Below are positions 31,514 through 42,865 of a DNA stretch of 64,000 nucleotides, one piece after another. The translations under genes were made by a program, and so were the position numbers. The notes under the pieces are model-generated. The model did not search any database. It was not told the DNA's origin and worked only from the letters and a program-made list of their open reading frames with translations. Source of the DNA: Symsagittifera roscoffensis (Eukaryota > Xenacoelomorpha > Acoela > Convolutidae); NCBI RefSeq assembly GCF_963678635.1, contig NC_087063.1:55269504-55333503 (forward strand), given 5' to 3'. Each line of letters begins with the position of its first letter. Position 1 is the first letter of the stretch.

Positions 31514-32142
31514 ACACTTGCGAAGCGAGTGTATTAGTACAAACCTTCTTTTTTTCCAACCTAAGTCGCAAATATTAGAGCCAATTTAGGGGCATCCTTA
31601 CAGCTTTTTCATAGCATGTGCTGTTACATTCAAATAGTAATAAGGTAACACAGTTGATGCATTTTTAATTCATTAAATGAGCCGGAAAAAAAGTGATTTG
31701 TTTCAAACAACATAACAATAATGAAAACTCGTTTTCAAAAGTTTTCTAATTCAATGTATTTCGCAATTTTTTGAAATACATCATGTATACATAATATGGC
31801 TTTATGCTTTGCGATTTCTTACATGCAAAGTTAGTGTGGATGCCTTCAGTTTGTTATATTCCAAATTTTTACTTGCAAAATTGAGTCTATATCTATTTGG
31901 TTGCCACTTATGCTGAAAGGCATTGGCAATTTTTTTTAGCATATGTAGCTGATTTGTTCGTGACAATTAATTGTCGGCTGAGTGGATAGTGCGTGACACT
32001 CAAAATATCTTGATTGCAATAGGTCGCAGATTCGAATCCGGCACGTAGCCGAGATTTTGCTAATTCGAGGCTTATTTCTACTTTTTCTTATTGCATCTGA
32101 TAGAGCTGCTTTTTGGTCGTGTTCGCGCAGCTTCGCCTCTGT
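31514..32142. repeat. MITE-like repeat family, copy B with tRNA-like module
   Basis: 629 bp, directly following copy A, with the same ends. Near its right end (31972-32047) lies a tRNA-like module: an A-box-like GGCTGAGTGGATAGTGCG and, about 40 bases on, a perfect B-box core, GATTCGAATCC, at about 32029-32039. Stems are incomplete, so it is not called as a functional tRNA gene. The combination suggests either a tRNA-derived SINE or a TIR element that took up a tRNA. Confidence 0.65.
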
Positions 32143-32152
32143 GTTTAATTTG

Positions 32153-33000
32153 TCCTGGCGCATTTTTATATCATAATTATAATCGAAATGCGTTTCTGTG
32201 TATGTAAAGGTCACAAAAACATCGTTTTCTAATTTCGAAAGTGGATTTTGTTTTTCCAAGCGGAATAAAAACACATCTATGGATCCAGTTTTCTCAAATT
32301 GAGTCAATTTTTTTTTCAAAAAGTGTCAATCATAATCGAGAGTATTGAACGAGCGAAGACTCTTTTATAGGTCTTGCTGATTTTTTTGCTTTTTTTTCAA
32401 GAAAAGTCTCTAATAACTACAGATGTGCATTAATAAATATTGGTACATTCATGAATGCACCTAGGTATATATGCCTTTTTCGAGTTCAATTGAAATTCAT
32501 CTGCTGAAAGTGACGTAAATAGCACTCTCCAAATACGAGTTTGGAAATGGCGCAAAAAACGTGAACGATTTCTAGTTTCGAAAAAGGAACTGAATTTTTA
32601 GATTTCCAGCGGAACAAAATTTTTACCTATTTATCCAGTTTGATCTAGCTGCGTTCATGTTATCAAAAAAGCGCCAATCATAAATTAACTTAGAATTTCA
32701 AAGAGCTTAAAGGGCAGCTTTTTTTTTCTTCGAAATTCGAAAGTTGAGATTGAAATTCGAATGTTGTGAAAGTTGAAATTCGAAAGTTGAGAAAGTTCAT
32801 TACTTTTTTTCCAATCTTCGATTGGCAATATTTTCTTTTTGAAATTCAAAGAGGTTTAAGGCCATGTGTTTCACTTTGAAATTCGAATGGTGAAGTTTTT
32901 CTTTACAAAAAAAAACAAGTCAGTTTTGTGTTTCCTTGCGTTCACTGACTCTTTTCCAACTGTCTGGTGCCTATGTTTGCCTTATTTACAAAGTGCAGCT
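32153..33000. repeat. Second dispersed repeat, two copies here
   Basis: Related blocks at about 32225-32350 and 32560-32720, and a third at about 37800-37940, share AAGCGGAATAAAAAC-like and GATCCAGTTTTCTCAAATTGAGT-like motifs followed by TCAAAAA and CAATCATAAT. The copies are diverged, and ends are not defined. Exon 2 begins just after this region. Confidence 0.5.
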
Positions 33001-33057
33001 CCAAGTATTTTATGCGGTTTTAGTTTGTGTATGCGAGGTGTTACTTTGTTCTTTAAG

Positions 33058-33344
33058 ATTCTCCTGCAAAGCGGAGACTGTGATGGAGGTATTACACAAT
33101 GCACGAGTGTTGAAGCTCTCAGACGTCATGCAAAACTGTCTTGTCTACTTGTGTCAAAACATGACTGTCCTCCAATGCATTCCAACATACCAGATGGCAC
33201 TTCAATACAATTATTTTCCACTTGTGGCTTCTTGTAAACAGATTGTACTGAACAAGTTTTCGGAATTGTTGGTGACTAAACATTTCTTGGAAATGAGTCC
33301 TGTTTTGCTGTGTCAGATGTTGAGCGACGACAATCTCAAAATTC
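33058..33344 (+). CDS. KLHL-type gene, exon 2 (end of BTB, start of BACK)
   Basis: The acceptor is TTCTTTAAG at 33057. The first base completes the Arg codon begun in exon 1. It encodes FSCKAETVMEVLHNARVLKL, the last BTB helix pair, then the BACK-domain start (LASCKQ-type helices around VASCKQIVLNKFSELL) and FLEMSPVLLCQMLSDDNLKI. The donor is ATTC/GTTAGT. BACK links BTB to the Kelch propeller and positions the substrate. Frame and phase agree with exons 1 and 3. Confidence 0.88.
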
Positions 33345-34997
33345 GTTAGTTTAAACTGAATCGTTTTGCTGGCTTAGAATGTTTAAAATAATTTGATCGG
33401 CAAGCAGTTCTAACAAAATAGGACAAAAGTTTCGACAAATTTCGTGAACTTTTTGCCTAATAAAGTGTCAATCGGCGTTTTTTGTTCAACTAATTGAATA
33501 ATTTCAGCGAGTATTCTAACTGATTTAAAGACATTAAAATATGGAAAATTGTTCGGATTCAAAGTGTCCAAATTTAATAATTGTTTCTTTCCACTCGAAA
33601 ATATTTCTCTCCCTTTTTAATCTCTTCTCTCTTATTTAATTAACGTTACTGGATCAATTGAGCAACCTCCCACGCCCCATTCTCGCGTAGGGGAGAGATA
33701 GCTCAATTGGGACTTAAGACTTGTTTATAACCACTTGAAAAAAAGTAATTTGAATGATATGAAATCATGAGCCAGATTCTCCAACGAATGTGGAAGACCA
33801 AAATTTCCTTCAAAAATATTACAAAAACTGATGCACATAAAGCCGACTTTTTCTGTCCTAATTGAGGTGCTGCGGAGAACATTTTTTGGTATTTAGATAA
33901 GGCTAAAGCACCAACCCTGGTAACTTTCCTCGAGGCAATGGTCGCCTAACCTCTGTGTAATAACCTCTTCTAGCCTCAATATAATACGAAGTAATACTGT
34001 TTTTAATCTTGGAGTCGTTTGCAGATACCTTGGTGTTTGAATTGATACAAACTGATTATTTCACATTCATATCCAAAAAGTTAAAACAAAATTGGGTAGA
34101 CATTGCGGAGTTCTTTCAAAAATGAGACATCAGCTCCTAAAGCAGTGCTGTTGAAGTAAAACTATTAAAACGTCAAAGCAAGAAGACAATATGGCTTGTT
34201 GGTTTACGGTGGTACTAGTTATACAATATTAAACCAAATTTTAATGATGCAATGAAAAATTCTTAGAATAAAATTCTTAAATATTTCAATAAATTGTTCC
34301 CCTAAAGATAACAAATTGAAATTTTTAATTGAATGCTACCAGAGCCTGATTTCAGGTTACGAATCTATCCTGAAAATATTTGCGTTGTGGTCTGAAAATA
34401 TTGAGCTTGTAAGTTGAGATTTCAAATTGATTGAGAATTCGATCTTTTCAAAAAAATTGTTTAATTTCCTTGTTTTCAATATCTAAAACATAAGCATAAA
34501 TTCATGGCAATACGATCATATTGTGCAGCCTTAAGTTAACATTGACGTATTTGTAAATGTAGGAGTTTTCCTAAAAATAAGTAATTGAATAGAAGAAAAA
34601 TATATATTATAATAATGATTTTTTGAGGATTTGTTTGAAATCAAAAATTTTTTTTACTCTCAAGGGTAGACTCTCAGTGGGTATTTATTTTGCCGCTCGT
34701 CCCTCCTCTCCTTTGTCACTTTGTTTTTTCATGTTTGACGATGTTGTATAAAAAATTGATTTGAGAGAAATAAATTCTATCTTGCTTTCCTGTACAAAAA
34801 TTCGCAAATTTCGATGTTTTCTCAAAAATTTTTCTCGACCCTTATAAAGCTAAAAATTCAGTCAATCTATTGATTGCCCAATTGATCCTCGTTACTTAGC
34901 TATTGGAAATCTTAATGTTTTCTGCTGTTCCTGGAATTTCTGTAGCAATTTTTCCTGAGCTTAGTTACCAGTTTAATTAATGGCCTTTTATTTTCAG
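33345..34997. other. Intron 2
   Basis: An AT-rich intron. It contains a LINE remnant at about 34010-34330 and otherwise nothing I can support. It ends with the polypyrimidine acceptor TTTTATTTTCAG at 34997. Confidence 0.6.
34010..34330 (+). pseudogene. LINE reverse-transcriptase remnant
   Basis: Across frames the plus strand reads LGVVCRYLGV, then FHIHIQKVKTKLGRHCGVLSKMRHQLLK and a later LVYGGTSYTILNQIL. These are the pattern of the RT C-terminal (thumb) region of non-LTR retrotransposons. Several indels and stops are present. It is an old fragment, not obviously the same family as the LINE at 5.2-6.2 kb. Confidence 0.5.
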
Positions 34998-35986
34998 CTG
35001 ATGAAAAGCTTGCAATGCGGGCGGTCATAAAATGGATCATGCATGATATAACAGTTCGAAAATCTCTGGCTGACCGAATGCTGGCGTCTATTCGATTCTC
35101 GTACATCAATACTTCTGACTTCCTCACAGAACTGGACAAATGCAAGGACGTAGTTTATCTGAAGGAGAGATTCGAAGCGTGTCAAGTTTTCAAATCAGAC
35201 AAGTCACTTCTTAGTGGAGCTTTTTCGCTTTCATTCGAATCAAATATAGGCAAAGATGGTAGCCAAAAATTCCCAGAACTAGTTTCGATGCAACATATTC
35301 CAAGAAAGAGTTACAGACCCAAAATAATTTTAACTGGTGGAGTTTCATCGTACAGAAATTCAATTATAGATTGGTGTGACAACTACGATCTATTTGCTCA
35401 TTCGTGGTCACAGAGCAACAGATTGGCCATCAGTAGAAGTGGTCATTGTATGGTCCATTTCGACCACAGACTGCTGTTTTTAATAGGCGGTCAGAGGTCG
35501 CCCGATGAATTCTTGAACTCAGTTGAAATTTATGATTCCGCAGACGATAGATTTAGGCCAACGCCAAGTACGCAAAGTCTGCTAAAAGCTAGAAAGTGGT
35601 TCAATGCGGTGCAATATGGTCGAAATGTATACGTTGTTGGAGGTTACTCGGGCGACGGTCCCTTGGACTCAATTGAAACATATAGTCCAAAAACAGCAAA
35701 TTCCAGCTGGACTAGTTTTGCTGCTTTGGACGTTGCGATCTTTTCTTTTGGCTCAGTAGTGCTCGGACAGGAGTTGTTCATCTCTGGAGGTGTGATAAAT
35801 AGTTCGAACTCTGAAGAGCTGAGGAGTTTTTGCTTCAAGAGCAAGAAAGTATCCCAGAGGAGTTCGATGCACTTGAAGCGTAGTCAGCATTGTCTAGTTG
35901 CAGTGAAAGATTGCCTCTATGCAATCGGAGGTCGAAATTGTTCGGAGGGTGTTTTAAAGTCTGTTGAGAGGTACTCTATAATGGAT
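34998..35986 (+). CDS. KLHL-type gene, exon 3 (BACK and Kelch repeats)
   Basis: The acceptor TTTTCAG ends at 34997. The exon encodes DEKLAMRAVIKWIMHD, the remaining BACK helices, and then most of the Kelch propeller. Repeats show the double-Gly signature, for example LLFLIGGQRS, VYVVGGYSGDGPLDSIETY, LFISGGVINS and LYAIGGRN, each followed by an aromatic position. The donor is ATGGAT/GTAAGT. The Kelch propeller binds substrates of the Cul3 ligase. No lesion is seen, so the host gene appears intact despite the load of mobile DNA. Confidence 0.9.
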
Positions 35987-36251
35987 GTAAGTATAACCTT
36001 CAACTTTGATTTTTTATCGCATCAAAAGAGCCAAATTGCTGCAAACAATGTTAACTTGAAGCAGCGTAAATTAAGTTGCTAAAAACTGTTTTTTTTTGCT
36101 TTCTAATAATTGCTCCGATTAGTGGCAATGACAGTTTTGGTTGATATGGTCCATAAAACCTAGTATAGATTTTTGGTTTCATAATCTTTAGCGGAGTGGT
36201 TATTATCATTCTTGCCTTAAAGTCATAAGCACGAACCAATTCTTATTTAAG

Positions 36252-36539
36252 GATGCTTGGACCAAAGTTAGCGCTATGAGTTCTGCCCGTGCTGGTGCCT
36301 GTGCAGTCGTGTTTGATGGTCTCATCTACGTTTTTGGAGGCAGAGCTCACTTGAGTATTCCAGTTGCAACCACCAGAAAAGGTGCAAATGGAGGAATCGT
36401 TGACCCCGAAATGGAAGTGTATGACCCCATGACTAATCAGTGGAACTTTTTGCCTGTAGACAATAATAATGCTAATCAGTTTGCAGGAAGGAGTTACGCT
36501 GCAGCAGTTTTAATGCAGCCGTTGATAAACAGCTCTTAA
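36252..36539 (+). CDS. KLHL-type gene, exon 4 (last Kelch repeats, stop)
   Basis: The acceptor is TATTTAAG at 36251, and it enters in frame as DAWTKVSAMSSARAGACAVVF. It continues with LIYVFGGRAH and ends in NSS followed by TAA at 36537-36539. The tail carries FAGRSYAAAVL, typical of the last Kelch blade. AATATAAA at about 36565 may serve in polyadenylation. With this exon the protein is 686 residues, within the usual 550-700 of KLHL proteins; the excess is the acidic insertion in BTB. Confidence 0.9.
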   Translation, partial: DAWTKVSAMSSARAGACAVVFDGLIYVFGGRAHLSIPVATTRKGANGGIVDPEMEVYDPMTNQWNFLPVDNNNANQFAGRSYAAAVLMQPLINSS

Positions 36540-39500
36540 AACCTGAACTTTCAGTTGTATAAAATATAAATTTTGAAAATACTTTATTGGTTTAGCTTTT
36601 GCAAATCTATTTAAGCTATAAAACTGAGTGGTATGGTAGTGTTTCATATATATCTAACAGTTGATTTTTAAGCAAACACGTATATCAAATACTTACTATT
36701 ACTTTTTTGGTTCGAAATAAGAATCCGTTTTCTACCAACGGATTAGTTTTCGAGTTTTCAGTTCTCGGGTAATGGGAGTTCTAATATAATCAATGGCGGA
36801 TCTAGGATTTTCTCGAGGGGGAATTTTTTGATGAAATTATATGCGCCACAGGCGACTTTTGAAAAAATAAGCTGGGCAAAATTCATGAAAAATTTTTACC
36901 AAAAAATTGCGTTTTTGGCGGCGCTCACTCCCACTCAAAATTTGAAAGAAAAGTTGAAAAATTTTAGGGTCGGTCAGCCAAAACTGGATGTCTATCATCT
37001 ACTGCATATAGTATACAATTTTTCGGTGCACTGCCCTTGTGTTTACTTTCAGTTTTAATATAGCTAATAAATTAGAAGTTATGTAATGTTTTGTCTATTC
37101 CTTTACATTGTCATAATCTATTTTGGATCAGGGCTCAACCGGAGTGAAAATTACAGACGATTTTTCGTGTCAGAGCGAAGCCGTAAATTTTCCAATTGCT
37201 ATTTAATTAGTCTGATGTAGCTTTTGTCAAATAAAATGGAAAAGAGTTTGAAAGCTTTCAAATTTTGGAAAATCATCTGACACGCAATGACAAGTACAAA
37301 GTGATTACCTATGCAATTGGCAAGTGTGTTCAAAACGGGCACTAGTTTTCCCCCTTAGTAGATGGATCAATTTAGTAGGTAAGTAAATTTCACGCACACG
37401 TTTGAGACCGTAATTATGCATTCAAATATTTTTTTTTCGAAAAAAAGAAGGTTTTTAACAGTGTTTTCAGATTCGTGGTTTTCGTTGTAGTGTCGGTCAG
37501 TTTATTTTCCGTTTTAATTTACCGGTTTAAATGTCATTATCTGGTACTGTTTTTATCGGTTTACTTTCTAAAGCTTGAGTGTTTGTTTTGATTTGAACAG
37601 TTTTTAATTTACAAGTAATGAACGTAGTGAGTACTCTTCCATAGATCTTGGTGAATTTTTCAGAAAAAGTCGCTCAGTCAAAATTTGTTCACGTTCAGCT
37701 TTGATTTTTGATTTCTTCTAAAATTCACTGAATTTCTTTTGTTGAGGGGAAGGCAAACTCCACTATCGAACAGCAAAATTTAAAAGTCAGGAAAAACGGA
37801 ACGACTTCTTATTTCGAAAATGGAGTTTAATTGTCAGATTACCCAGCGAGATAAAAACTGAACCTACTGATCCAGGTTTCTCAAATTGGGTTAATTTTAT
37901 CAAAAAATTACCACTCATAAATTCAATGTTCATGGAACATAAAGAGCTTTAAGAGCATATATATTTTTCCAAAGTAAGTTGAAATTTTTCCAAAAAGAAG
38001 TCACTTCTGTTTCTATGCGTTCCTTACTCTTTTCCAACCGTTCATTGGCTTTGGTTTTGTATATTAAACTTGTCTGATTTTATTAACTTTGTTTGAAATT
38101 GTTTGTTTTATTCATTGGTGTCGGCTAATTTTTATCCTCTTAATCTACTAATATTGCGTAGTTTCGAGAGAAAATAAATGATTCTGTGTTTCAGTGCGAA
38201 TGAGATGTAAAACTATTTCAAACTTTGGAGATTTTTGATTTTGCGCCGAGAAGTTTTGACTTTGAGACGGGTTATGAATATCTGTCAGATATTTCGACTT
38301 GTGATGATTACAAATCGAAATTTGCCGGACAAAAAAAAACAAGGAGCACAAATATTCCATCAACGATAAGTACACAGATTAACGATTGCTAAACAATTTA
38401 CGCCAAGAGATGTATGTGCATGGGGGCGCCACTTAGGTTCATTTAAGTTCAAATTTTTGTATTATCTAACAATTATTTCGACCAATACTCTGCTTTTTGG
38501 AATATATTGAACTGGCAAAAATAGATGCCATGTTTTTCATTTATTGTTCGTGGAATTTCTACACAAGCCAGGACTATGCTATAACATGAGTCTAATTTTT
38601 CCAATTATTTTAACTCATTTTGTAGCTACAATCAGTAGCATCATTTATAGCAACAAAATTTTAGCGGCACGTAATTTTTGTGAGGTTTTCCTACCTAATT
38701 ATGAGCGAACTTGTGAATAAAAAACCGTAAATGATTGAGGAAAATTAACAGCTCGAAGCTGGAGGATCTGGTTTTCAACACTGCAAAGTTCAGTAACTCT
38801 TGTTTATTGAAAAGTTCAACAACTCTTGTTGTTTTTTGTTCTGAAGGTCTATTTTCGTTTTCTGACTATCAGAGAATAATGGAAAGTTAGTGGCTTGGGA
38901 ATTTTTCAGACGATTTCTGAACAGGTGATTTTATGGTAATAAATTTTTAACTCAGTTTTGTTGCTCTGAGCTCTAAGTTATATTCATACACCTCAACCTC
39001 AAGTTTTTTTTCTAGGTTAGTCTTAGAGAAAAATCATAAAACTTCCAAAAAACAAAATTGACATTTCCGAAGATAATTTTTTTTACAAAACAGCGTTTCT
39101 GGCTTATTAAGCCAAGAAGCCGTCAGACTATGATTTCTTTTGAACCACTAATCTGAGAATTAGCAGCGAAGTTGAAGATAAAAGTCAACAATTTTCAAAA
39201 AACATTCTACACATAGATATCATGTTGCCGCTTACGCACTGAGGTTTCCCATAATTTTTTGCTTCAAATTTGGCAGGTCAGTCAAATATTTTCCAAAAAT
39301 ATGTCAAAGTCATGATTTGTTTGAAAGACAAAGTTGATTTTCCACAAAATTAAGGTCTTTTTCGCTTACGCATGGGAGAATCTAAACAATCTGTTTGCTC
39401 AATGGAACTTTAGTTGTCAGATTTTCAGAGGTTGATTTTCAGATTAGTAGATTTCAGAGGTTGTTTTTGAATTGAAAAGAAAGTTTCATAAAACGGTTAA

Positions 39501-39685
39501 AATGGAAAAAAAATTAATTTAAAAATTAGGGTATATCATATTGCACCAAGAAGAATATCTTAGACTATTCTCTCGATTGATTCTTACCTTAAATTTCGAA
39601 GAGTTGTTTTGAGAAAAGTTGAAGTCTTACAAAAACGGTCAAAATAATGCCCCGGCGTTTTTAAGAGGTATAACTTTAAGTGTAA
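36540..39685. other. Intergenic region between KLHL gene and Polinton
   Basis: About 3.1 kb of AT-rich DNA. At about 36791 CAATGGCGGATCTAGG begins a stretch resembling the ends of some DNA-transposon families. At about 37600-38080 there is a third copy of the dispersed repeat seen at 32.2-33.0 kb. No gene is supported. Confidence 0.5.
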
Positions 39686-39691
39686 AAAGTA
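39686..39691. repeat. Target-site duplication, left (AAAGTA)
   Basis: AAAGTA immediately left of the Polinton terminal repeat, matched exactly at 60331-60336. Six-base duplications are diagnostic of Polinton/Maverick integration. Confidence 0.9.
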
Positions 39692-39909
39692 AGTATTATA
39701 GTAAAAGTGGCTAGGAAAATGACCACTTTTAACCCCCCCCCCCCAAAATTCGGTGTGCCGTTGTACTTACCACTTTTAACCCCCAAAGGGGTTAAAGCCC
39801 CTACTTTTTCGGGCACGCATGTTTCAAGGGGGGTTAAAATTGGTAATTTTCCAGCCACTTTATGGAAACGGGAAAGGAATTAAGTTTTGGTTGGTGCATG
39901 TTTTCCCTT
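39692..39909. repeat. Polinton left terminal inverted repeat
   Basis: About 218 bp. Its reverse complement matches 60110-60330 with few differences, including a C-run (39725-39743) of different length and the block ACCCCCAAAGGGGTTAAAGC. The match ends at GTTTTCCCTT. Confidence 0.92.
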
Positions 39910-40429
39910 CTAAAGTTTGGGGGTATTGGCTTGTTTACATGTAAAATGACGTTATATACCTATTATATGCAACCAAACTATATGGTATATAGGAAAGCCA
40001 ATATTTTGGCAGCGTAGCTTAACTGTTGGCTGCGGTGAACGATTTCCTTCAAAAATGCATGTTTTATTGCTCAATCTCGAAGAATTGAAAATTCGTCAAG
40101 TGCGGCGGCCGCCACCTCTATTTAGGCAAAAATGAATGATCTATTTGAAAAAAATAAGTATTACTTACCCGAAAGTTGAGTTCGTCGAAGGATTGGTAAT
40201 AATAATCATAATAAACAAAATAAAGAAAATAAGAAAGGGGGATGTTGAGGAAAGGGGCTAAAAAAAATTTGGTAAAAAAACCTCTTCTTTATAAGAAGAG
40301 GTAAGAATAAATAGAGGCTGCTGGGCTGTCCATCAGCACCAGCAGATCGGAAGGCCTGTAGGCAATCCAACCCCCGAGGGCGACCACGTCCCTGAGTTGC
40401 TTCGTCCGGGGGAGGGGTTTCCCCTTGGC

Positions 40430-40579
40430 TCACTGGCGCGGTTTGACCCAGAGCTCCTTCACCACTAGGACCTCAGGATCGGGCCCAGCCTTATATCGGA
40501 CGTGAATTTCTTCAACTGGAATGTTTACGAGCACTAGTCCCCCGAAAGGGACTTTTACAGTTTCGATGTATGATGGCAT
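40430..40579 (-). CDS. Small Polinton ORF, unknown
   Basis: A 49-codon frame with ATG 40579 and TGA 40430. It encodes MPSYIETVKVPFGG, then VEEIHVRYKAGPD and VLVVKELWVKP. It is locally GC-richer than its surroundings, which stands out in this AT-rich end. Another minus-strand frame continues to 40206 after a possible shift at the stop. It may be an exon or the N-terminus of a longer protein. No family is recognised. Confidence 0.35.
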   Translation of the reverse strand: MPSYIETVKVPFGGLVLVNIPVEEIHVRYKAGPDPEVLVVKELWVKPRQ

Positions 40580-41216
40580 CTAAAACAAGCAAATTATCAT
40601 TTTAAATCACATGAAATTGATCATCAAATAAAAACTTTTGGAACAGCAGGTTTCGAAAGGTGATAATTGTGCTAAGTTTTTTCTAAATTTTCCCCGAGTT
40701 TAAAATACGCTTATCACGAAAACACAGACAGAATAAATTGTACTTTTAGCTGCGTGTTATTTTCAACCAGTTTAGAAATTTTGAGTTTGATTTGGAAACA
40801 AAAACTGGTAAAAACATTTGATTTGTCGAAAACTACTTTTGAAATTGACTAGATTTGACTTCTTGTTTGACTTTGTCACTAAGCTGATTGTAAGAAAAAA
40901 TAAAGCGCAGACTGAAAATTTATGTTTTCTAAAATGTTAAAAATATATGAAAAAGGCTGATGGTCTAATTCAATGTATATCACCGAGTTGTAGATATCAG
41001 CTGTTGGCATCTAAACGGTTACTTTTATTTCCACTGTTTTGAAATTCAGCAGGCTCGAAGAGTGTTGGAAGAAAAATGAAATTGGAAAAACGTAGAGTTA
41101 CCTCAACAGATTTGGAAATCATTCATGAGATTTATTTGACTGTGTAAAAAACCTATCCGGAAAATTCTGACCGTCGGAATTACTTTCTGGCTGCATGTTC
41201 TGTTTTTCTTTTCCAG

Positions 41217-41984
41217 TGAAAACGATTTAAATTATGACGTAGCTATTAAACTTAGGCCATATGGAGGTCTTATTGGCATAGACGACTCTTCCTTGGACAA
41301 ATATTTAAAAGATTCAAAAATACTACGTCTGCATGAAATTTTACATGACGCTGCAGGTTTTGTTGACGAAGTTTACAACACGGGTCCCACTTACTGCTAT
41401 ATGTTACCCTGGAAGTGTAACAGCAGTCTGATTGGTCATTTGAGCGGTATTACTTTCTGTTATTCGTCACACTAATCAGTCCAGAACTCTATCAGTTTTA
41501 GAATGTTGAGCGAACGATCAGTCGTCATAGATTTGGAAGGATTTCATTATAAAAAAGTACCTTTATAGTTAAAGAAATAGCCATTACGACTTCTGAATAT
41601 AGCGACTCTCTTATTTTTCTACCTCCAGTCCCTTTCAACTCACTACCCAAAGCTGAACAAAAAGCGTACAACTGGTTAACACAATACTTGCACGGAATTC
41701 ACTGGGAAAGCGGAGATTATTTATATTTAAACCTCAATCAGATTATTCAAAGTTTTGTTTTGAGAAATCCTAACGCTGTATTTTACGCCAAAGGAAAAGA
41801 GAAGGCTGAACTCCTTGCAAAGTACTTGGATCGAGAAGTTATGAATCTTGATGAATTGGGTTGCCCGAGAAATGAAAACTTACTTTTAAAGAATTATCCA
41901 TCTTGCAATAGACATTTACAACCTAATTATAACTCTAGAAATCACTGTTCCCTGAAAAAACGAAGGTCTTTTTTGATTGGCTGA
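41217..41984 (+). CDS. Conserved Polinton protein with intron (unknown function)
   Basis: Two exons, 41217-41446 and 41629-41984, are bounded by TTTTCCAG, a GTATTA donor and ACCTCCAG. Phases agree (one base before the intron, two after). Exon content: RPYGGLIGIDDSSLDKYL, FVDEVYNTGPTYCYML and SSLIGHLSG. Then NAVFYAKGKEKAELLAKYLD, MNLDELGCPRNENLL and a Cys/His-rich end, CNRHLQPN...HCSLKKR. The order KG..K...L, LxELGCP, CxxH, HC resembles a conserved protein of unknown function present in many invertebrate mobile elements and virus-like genomes. An upstream first exon is implied by the acceptor at 41216 but is not identified. Confidence 0.5.
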
Positions 41985-41987
41985 CAA

Positions 41988-42472
41988 ATGAGCAACAACG
42001 AAAGACTAGCAAAAGCGGAGACGTACCTATCTCCAAATTTAGTGTTCTTGGCTTGGATGACACCAGAAAGTGATATCAAAATAACTTTGACCAGAACAGA
42101 ACAAATCAATTGCCGAAGTCAAGTTGTGCAGCGGAAAGGACAAATTACTCTCTCAGGAGACGAATTGACTATTTTAAGAAATTTTTTCCCAGTATAGTCA
42201 AAATGTTGGCCAACAAACGAGGAGTGTGTCTTCCCAGACTAGTCTTAGTGCCCAAACGTCAACCCGGAGTTCAAATGGATCTTCAAAGCAGAGACCTACC
42301 TGAGGAAGTTCAGAAACTAGTAAAAGAGAACTCTGTAAAGAAAGTTGTATTTCATGCAAAAACTGAATATGTGCCAGCCAATTATGTTGTGGAAATGCTG
42401 CATGACAATGACATAACTAATGACTCCAGAAGTTATACTCGATACGAGATTTTTTATTGTTCTGGAGTATAG
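41988..42472 (+). pseudogene. Polinton ORF with frameshift, possibly PC4-like
   Basis: The first frame (41988-42197) ends LSGDELTILRNFFP then stop. A second frame runs from the overlap to 42472 and contains KRGVCLPRLVLVPKRQPG and VVFHAKTEYVPANYVVEML. The frames switch within a TTTTTT run at about 42181-42186. The segment IKITLTRTEQINCRSQ...RKGQITLSGDELTIL loosely recalls the strand-strand-helix of PC4-type ssDNA-binding cofactors. This is a weak similarity, so I leave the function open. Confidence 0.35.
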
Positions 42473-42590
42473 ATAATACATATTTTATGACAAGAACACA
42501 TTTTTTCATTCTCATTAAGAAACTAGTGTTATAGATAGAGAGAAGTTAGAAAGAACCAGTTAGAGAGAGAAATATAAATCGAACAACTGA

Positions 42591-42815
42591 ATGACTGAAT
42601 TAGCTATTGATGAGCCTGATGCTACTATAGTTACCGATTTTGCTTATGATCAAACAAACACTGAACAAAAATCTTGGAAGTTTTGTAATGATGTTACAGT
42701 CCCCAGATCAGAAGTAGTTTATATGTCTCAAATGATTTTAATTTTCATTTTACTTACTTTTTGCATCTATAAATTTTCTTGGACGCAAATAAGCTGTGAA
42801 GAAACGTCAGTTTAG
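42591..42815 (+). pseudogene. Small Polinton membrane protein, copy 1
   Basis: A short N-terminal region, then VTVPRSEVVYMSQ directly before a hydrophobic segment, ILIFILLTFCIYKF. Position and the PRSEVV-membrane-segment pattern match a small single-pass protein I associate with Polintons. A TAG at 42813-42815 replaces the TGG (Trp) seen at the same place in copy 2, truncating the protein. Confidence 0.5.
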
Positions 42816-42865
42816 TTTTCAATATTGTCTGGTTTAGTTGGGTACGTGCTACCAAACCCAAGGAT

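Noticed and set aside
31972-32047. Functional tRNA gene
   Set aside because: Good A-box and B-box motifs, but the acceptor and T stems do not pair convincingly and the sequence is part of a dispersed repeat.
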